From positions 4,154,001 to 4,218,000 of the forward strand of contig OZ234501.1 of NCBI GenBank assembly GCA_965153455.1: a stretch of 64,000 bases of DNA, written 5' to 3'. Under the pieces are notes generated by a model that did not search any database, had not been told where the DNA came from, and saw only the letters and a list, made by a program, of their open reading frames with translations. The first letter of the stretch is position 1. Each line of letters opens with the position of its first letter. The position numbers and the translations under genes are program-made. Of this stretch, positions 59,790 through 64,000 are shown piece after piece. The stretch comes from Sphagnum compactum. Its lineage: Eukaryota; Bryophyta; Sphagnopsida; Sphagnales.

Positions 59790-60955
59790 CAGCCTAATTC
59801 TAGTGTGGCCCAGCTCAACCAAGCTGCCTGTGTTGCCCAAAATCTGTACAGATGGTGCTGATTCAGACGGTCCCAACTCTGGTGCAGTGGAAGGTGGATG
59901 GTGAATGGTGCTGTTTAAACAGAAGAGAATGTCTTGCAAACCTGTTGCATCACAGCAGCGAGGTTTCACTTCTGTCCTGGGAGGTTTCATTGATGAAAGC
60001 ATCAGTGGAGCTCTTGCAACCTACTTTCAGAGGTACTTCTGTAATGTAACTCAGCTGTAGTCATTGCTTCTTGCACTTTTCCTGAAAATGGGTGTCAGGT
60101 GGTACCTATATGAGAACTGGAAAAGTCTTGCAGTTACAGGATCCATGGTGGCTTCTCTTAAATTCTTCAGCATTCATATCCTTTGTTGCAGTCTTGGTAT
60201 CAAGTCTATTTGTGACAGACTACAGAAAATGTTGCTATTGAGCAGGTTACCAGCACAATCATAGGTGTTCTCTACCCAAATCTGTTCATCCTGTTTTGGT
60301 TATTAGAAGATGTTACTTGCACCTCGTAGTTCATGTTCAAAGGTGTAAGCCAAGAAGTGCCAGGGACTCTTGCTTTTGCAAGGTAGTTTGACTATGAATT
60401 CCAGTCCTTTATATGCAAGATTTTCCTTGATCGTTTAGTTAGCACTTCTCTTTTAGTCAACCTCTGGCTTGGGAACTCAGAGGCTATTGCCCTTGTTGTT
60501 GCTGTGCCCTCAAACAACATAACCCCCTCAGGACCTGCCTTTCCCATACAAGAATTATTCCTAGTTCCTTGGCATCCATCATTTTCACAGTCATGGGTTC
60601 CAACTTTTGTGGAATGCTCCTCTCCAAAGGACGTAGGAATAGATGTTTCAATTCCAAGCTATTTATTTCTTTTTCGGTGTCTTCTTTGCATCCTTTTTCC
60701 CTTTGTCAACTACTTTTGCAGGCTGTGTTTGCTCCTGTGTTTCCCACAAAAGGGTTTAGAATCCTGTAAGGGCAAGATTGAAAGAGAGCGTTTCCTAAGA
60801 TTGCTTCAAATTTCAAGCTATTTGGAGATTTTAGAACAAACAACTCAGTCCACAAGCTATAGAATTTCTGTAATTATACAGGGTTGTGGCTTGTTAGAAT
60901 CAGAATTGAATGTACTCAAGAAGAATCAAACTCTTATTTTTGTGTTGCACTTTGT
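59790..60955. other. Region between two convergent genes
   Basis: The plus-strand gene stops at 59789 and the minus-strand methyltransferase stops at 60956. The 1.17 kb between must hold both 3' UTRs. Open frames here (for example 60504-60959) lack recognisable domains. I could not place polyadenylation sites with confidence. Confidence 0.6.
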
Positions 60956-63867
60956 TTAATTTTGGTGGCATGCTGCCATATTATTACATACCTTGGTGCA
61001 AACATAAGTGTAATGTAGGTCAGGGTCATCCAAGTTGAAAAAGGGGTTGAGAGATAAATCAGTGTTTAATGTTACTGGATCTGTGATCACTCTCAATGTG
61101 CTCTCCTTTGCTCTGTGTGATCCTGACCTTGCTGCACATCCCTCATTATATCTCTTAGAACATATTCCAAAAGCTTTTGCCTGTTTTCCTGTTTTCATGT
61201 TTTCCTGGATACAACAGTTCAAGATTTAGTTAAGAGTAAATAAGCTCCAATTTGGGTTTCGTAATAATAGTACTTACGAATGACATGTATAGCAATTTCC
61301 CATAGAAAATTCTCGGTTTTTAAGTGAGGTATGCGCACTCGAGGATCTCCATATGTTATCTGTCAATAATATCACACGACAAATTTTGAGCCTCACTAGA
61401 CAGCGAAAGTCTTGCACATGATTATTATGAGAAAGCCCTATCTTGTTGTTGTAGTGGATCTGACGAAATTGGTGATTGCCCTACTAGTCCTGAAGAAGTG
61501 TTGTTGGAGATTATTTGAGAGACAAAAAAGAGAAATTTTTTTAAAGCTTGAGCACCCACCAGCATATATTTTCCTCCTACTTTCAGCACCCTGGCACAAT
61601 CACAAAGACACTTTAACAATAGTTGGGAAATACTACCGACAACAATTGTAATGTTGTGCTTTTCATGAAACTCCAAAGAGGAAGCCAGACCTACAAGAAT
61701 ATATATATGCACTGCAGCCGATATGTTGTCTACTACTACTACTACTACTACTAATGGTGTTAATCAACTAGTAAAGTAGAAATAGCTTCTTCACACATAC
61801 CCTGCATTTGAGTCTCTAGTCGTGCTTATCACGTCCAACATAGTGAACTAATTGATTCTCAGTACACCATAGTGAATTTTAATTGATTCTCAATCCTCAC
61901 TCCCGTAAACATGGAAAATGGAACAATGTAAAGTGGGGGAGAGACTAATTTGAATGCAAATCATTCAAAGAAATTAGCAGTTTTATCATTGTTATGGTTT
62001 TGGGTTCCTGAAAAGAAGTTCGAATCATGCAAAAGTAAAAGCAGCAAACCTGCGAACTTCCTGTATAGTTGCTGCTGCATGCACTACTGCATTGTTTCCA
62101 CACTGCCATTTCTCAAAAGTTAGAACTGCAAAATATTACTATTTTCTTGGCTGGAAATTTTGAAATTTTGTTTTAAAAAATTCTCTGCTTTGGGTATGTT
62201 CAGATTCCCAGACTATATAAAAGTTCATAGCCAGTTTCATTATATGTAAAAATATATTTTAATTGATTGCCAAGTATTTATTAATCCAGATGCGTGGGTT
62301 AGCATCAAAAAGAAAATTTTCTATTGGGTTGTGCATAATTTCATAATCTCGGGCATAAAAATTATGGTTTAAAAAAAAAGGGTGAAGATCAACTAAAATT
62401 ATTTAATGATGCTTACATTATTTTTCTTGTCTTTTCACATACTGTTTACCTACCTTATGACTGATGTTCAGCACAAAAATAATTTGCGAAAAGGTCTAGC
62501 TGAAAAAAAAGAGAAAAATAAAAAATAAAATGTATACTTGTTGGAAGTTGGTTGAAAATTGAAAACCATTGAGTTACTATTACAAATGCACAAAAAACAA
62601 AAGATGTACTTCTTCACATACTTATATTTCTCTCAACTGTTGAAATTTTGAAAAATTAAATTTGAAACTTTCGAACCTCAATGCTTAAAAAATTAAAAAC
62701 ATATATTTGACAAAGAATTGCCAAACAAGAGTGGTAGGTAGGTAGGTAGGTAGGTAAGTATGTAGCTAGGTATGGGCGATGTTTAGTTAATGTTCAGTTG
62801 TGCACTGGGGAGAAAGAATTTACTCACCATTATGGAGTCCAGCATGCCTGCAACATGAGCAATCAAAATAGAAATGAGCATTATAGAAATGTTCTTATTT
62901 CTGAGTTAAATTTCTATAATATTACATGATAAGAGCTTTTCACATTTTTCTACATCTATGTGTATGTGTGTGTGTGTGTGTGTGTGAAAACTATGACATG
63001 GGTGGCGATTTCTCTTCCATTCATGCCGCATCGAGCGACCATTCAGCTGCACAATTAACAAACAATTCCCCAACGAGAATTTTTCCACCATGCAGAATTG
63101 ACATAAACTAAATAACATATTGTAAGCGGAGATCGATTTATGTGCCACTAAATTTGTTTTTTTAAATAACTGAAAATAATTAAAATTTTACCTTTATCCA
63201 ACACAGAGTCAAACTCTCCATCTTTGAAAGCCTTCATTGACTGAACATCCATCTTTTGGTCTGAGAGGAAAAAGGAAAAAAAAAAAAAAGCCTTGCAAAG
63301 TAAAAAGTTTTGAGAACTGAAAGTTTTGATACTTTTTTGTTTTTAAAAAAAAAAAAACAAGTATATCATGAATAAATGGCATATAATGAATTTCTAATGA
63401 AATAAATCACTGCATTTGTTTGAAAAATTCAAAGAAAAATTTCACATTTAAGTTGGGGTATATCCTTGTATTTGGCTGTCATTGCTTCCACCACGACTCC
63501 CGATATATCGATGTTCATGATGTTCTGATATCCATCCTTTACCATGTCTTCTGATATGGCTGCTAGTTTCACACACCCGAAAAACAAAAACCCAAAAAAA
63601 AAAAACACACATTTTTATTAAAAAATTAAATGCCAAATGTGGTGGCACAATGTGGGTGTCATTCATTGAGATATCATCAGTATGCATGTATGTGCCTTTG
63701 AGGAAATTTTTTTAAAAAAATTGGCAACAAATTATACTTTGGAAAATTTTGTTGTGTTGTTAATTCTCTTAATTTTGAATTTCAAGGAGTTAGTGACTAA
63801 TGACCCAAATGTTCAAAAACTCATCATGGGTCGTAAAAAAAACATCATTTTTTTTTTGTGAGCATGA

Positions 63868-63908
<41 letters not shown>

Positions 63909-64000
63909 GTTACCTGCATTGCCACATCCAACCATCAAAACTTTGTCTGCTTTGGGTAAGTATAAGTTGATAAGTTTGGACATCCCCATGTAATTTTGAT
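60956..64000 (-). CDS. METTL13-like SAM-dependent methyltransferase (5' end outside window)
   Basis: Eight exons are visible, in phase: 64000-63914, 63562-63446, 63260-63192, 62847-62828, 62102-62050, 61590-61560, 61359-61278 and 61188-60956. They give about 230 residues. SAM-binding motif I is KVLMVGCGNA. The acidic strand-2 motif is NIMNIDIS, then LKYQKMDVQSM, EFDSVLDKGMLDSIM, VLKVGGKYMLITYGDPRVRIPHL, split by splice sites. The C terminus is NLDDPDLHYTYVCTKV. These are the hallmarks of the class I methyltransferase family that includes the METTL13/EFM4-type protein-lysine methyltransferases. The substrate in plants is not shown. Roughly the first 40-50 residues are missing at the window edge. 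Exon 2 begins at a TAGCAG tandem acceptor. The last exon's acceptor (61189-61190) is the least certain border. Confidence 0.92.
61731..61754. repeat. TAC trinucleotide repeat in an intron
   Basis: About eight TAC/ACT units lie in the intron between 61591 and 62049 of the methyltransferase gene. Confidence 0.9.
62732..62762. repeat. GTAG tetranucleotide repeat in an intron
   Basis: About six GTAG units (GGTAGGTAGGTAGG) lie just 3' of the 20-nt microexon on the gene strand. Confidence 0.9.
62828..62847 (-). other. 20-nt microexon of the methyltransferase gene
   Basis: TTGCAG precedes GCATGCTGGACTCCATAATG, followed by GTGAGT. The exon completes a split Gly codon and encodes MLDSIM. It restores the family motif DKG-x-LD-x-(I/L)-M exactly, and the flanking exons are out of phase without it. 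Confidence 0.85.
62965..62985. repeat. TG dinucleotide repeat
   Basis: About ten TG units lie in the intron between 62848 and 63191. Confidence 0.9.
63871..63904. repeat. GA dinucleotide repeat next to an exon
   Basis: About 16 GA units (CT on the gene strand) begin ten bases inside the intron after the donor at 63913. They could be polymorphic and might affect splicing of the motif I exon. Confidence 0.85.

Noticed and set aside
60504-60959. 151-codon plus-strand frame between the convergent genes
   Set aside because: No domain is present. The translation is Phe/Leu/Cys-rich, and the region must supply the 3' UTRs of two genes.

Overview
This window reads as nuclear DNA of a land plant. 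It has long introns with GT-AG borders and plant-type telomere motifs (AAACCCT). Its protein families are typical of plants: an LNK clock co-activator, a ubiquitin-like BAG protein, and a TM9/EMP70 protein ending in a KXE signal. Spacers are AT-rich, and there are decayed hAT-like and kinase-like relics. The protein divergence and the repeat-rich spacers suggest a seed-free vascular plant (fern or lycophyte), but this is inference. I saw no bacterial operon, CRISPR array, phage or tRNA/rRNA gene.

Layout. 1-7.4 kb is spacer with several tandem repeat arrays. 7.4-11.7 kb (minus) is an eight-exon LNK-like gene, whose upstream region holds a short evening-element core, a long CT run and a GC-rich palindrome. 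12.7-26 kb is AT-rich spacer with an hAT (BED finger/DUF659) relic at 15.7-17.2 kb. 26.1-30.4 kb (minus) is a complete nine-exon TM9SF/TMN gene. 31-40 kb holds one doubtful minus-strand locus near 32 kb, dispersed repeats and a GGGGAAC-rich palindromic array at 35.4-37 kb. 40.1-44.0 kb (plus) is a four-exon BAG gene. 44-55.9 kb is spacer with an AT-rich tandem array and a long minus-strand relic (49.9-54.5 kb) of a coiled-coil plus kinase-like gene. 56.9-59.8 kb (plus) is an unrecognised serine-rich, probably tail-anchored protein gene. 61.0-64.0 kb (minus, cut by the window edge) is a METTL13-like SAM methyltransferase gene with a 20-nt microexon.

The five intact genes look like independent housekeeping or regulatory loci: clock output, endomembrane sorting, HSP70 co-chaperone, unknown membrane protein and methyltransferase. 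They are not a functional cluster. Exon chains were built by hand from splice sites, reading-frame continuity and family conservation. All five join in phase, which is the main support for them. Many apparent long frames elsewhere begin at TTG or arise from repeats, and I left those out.
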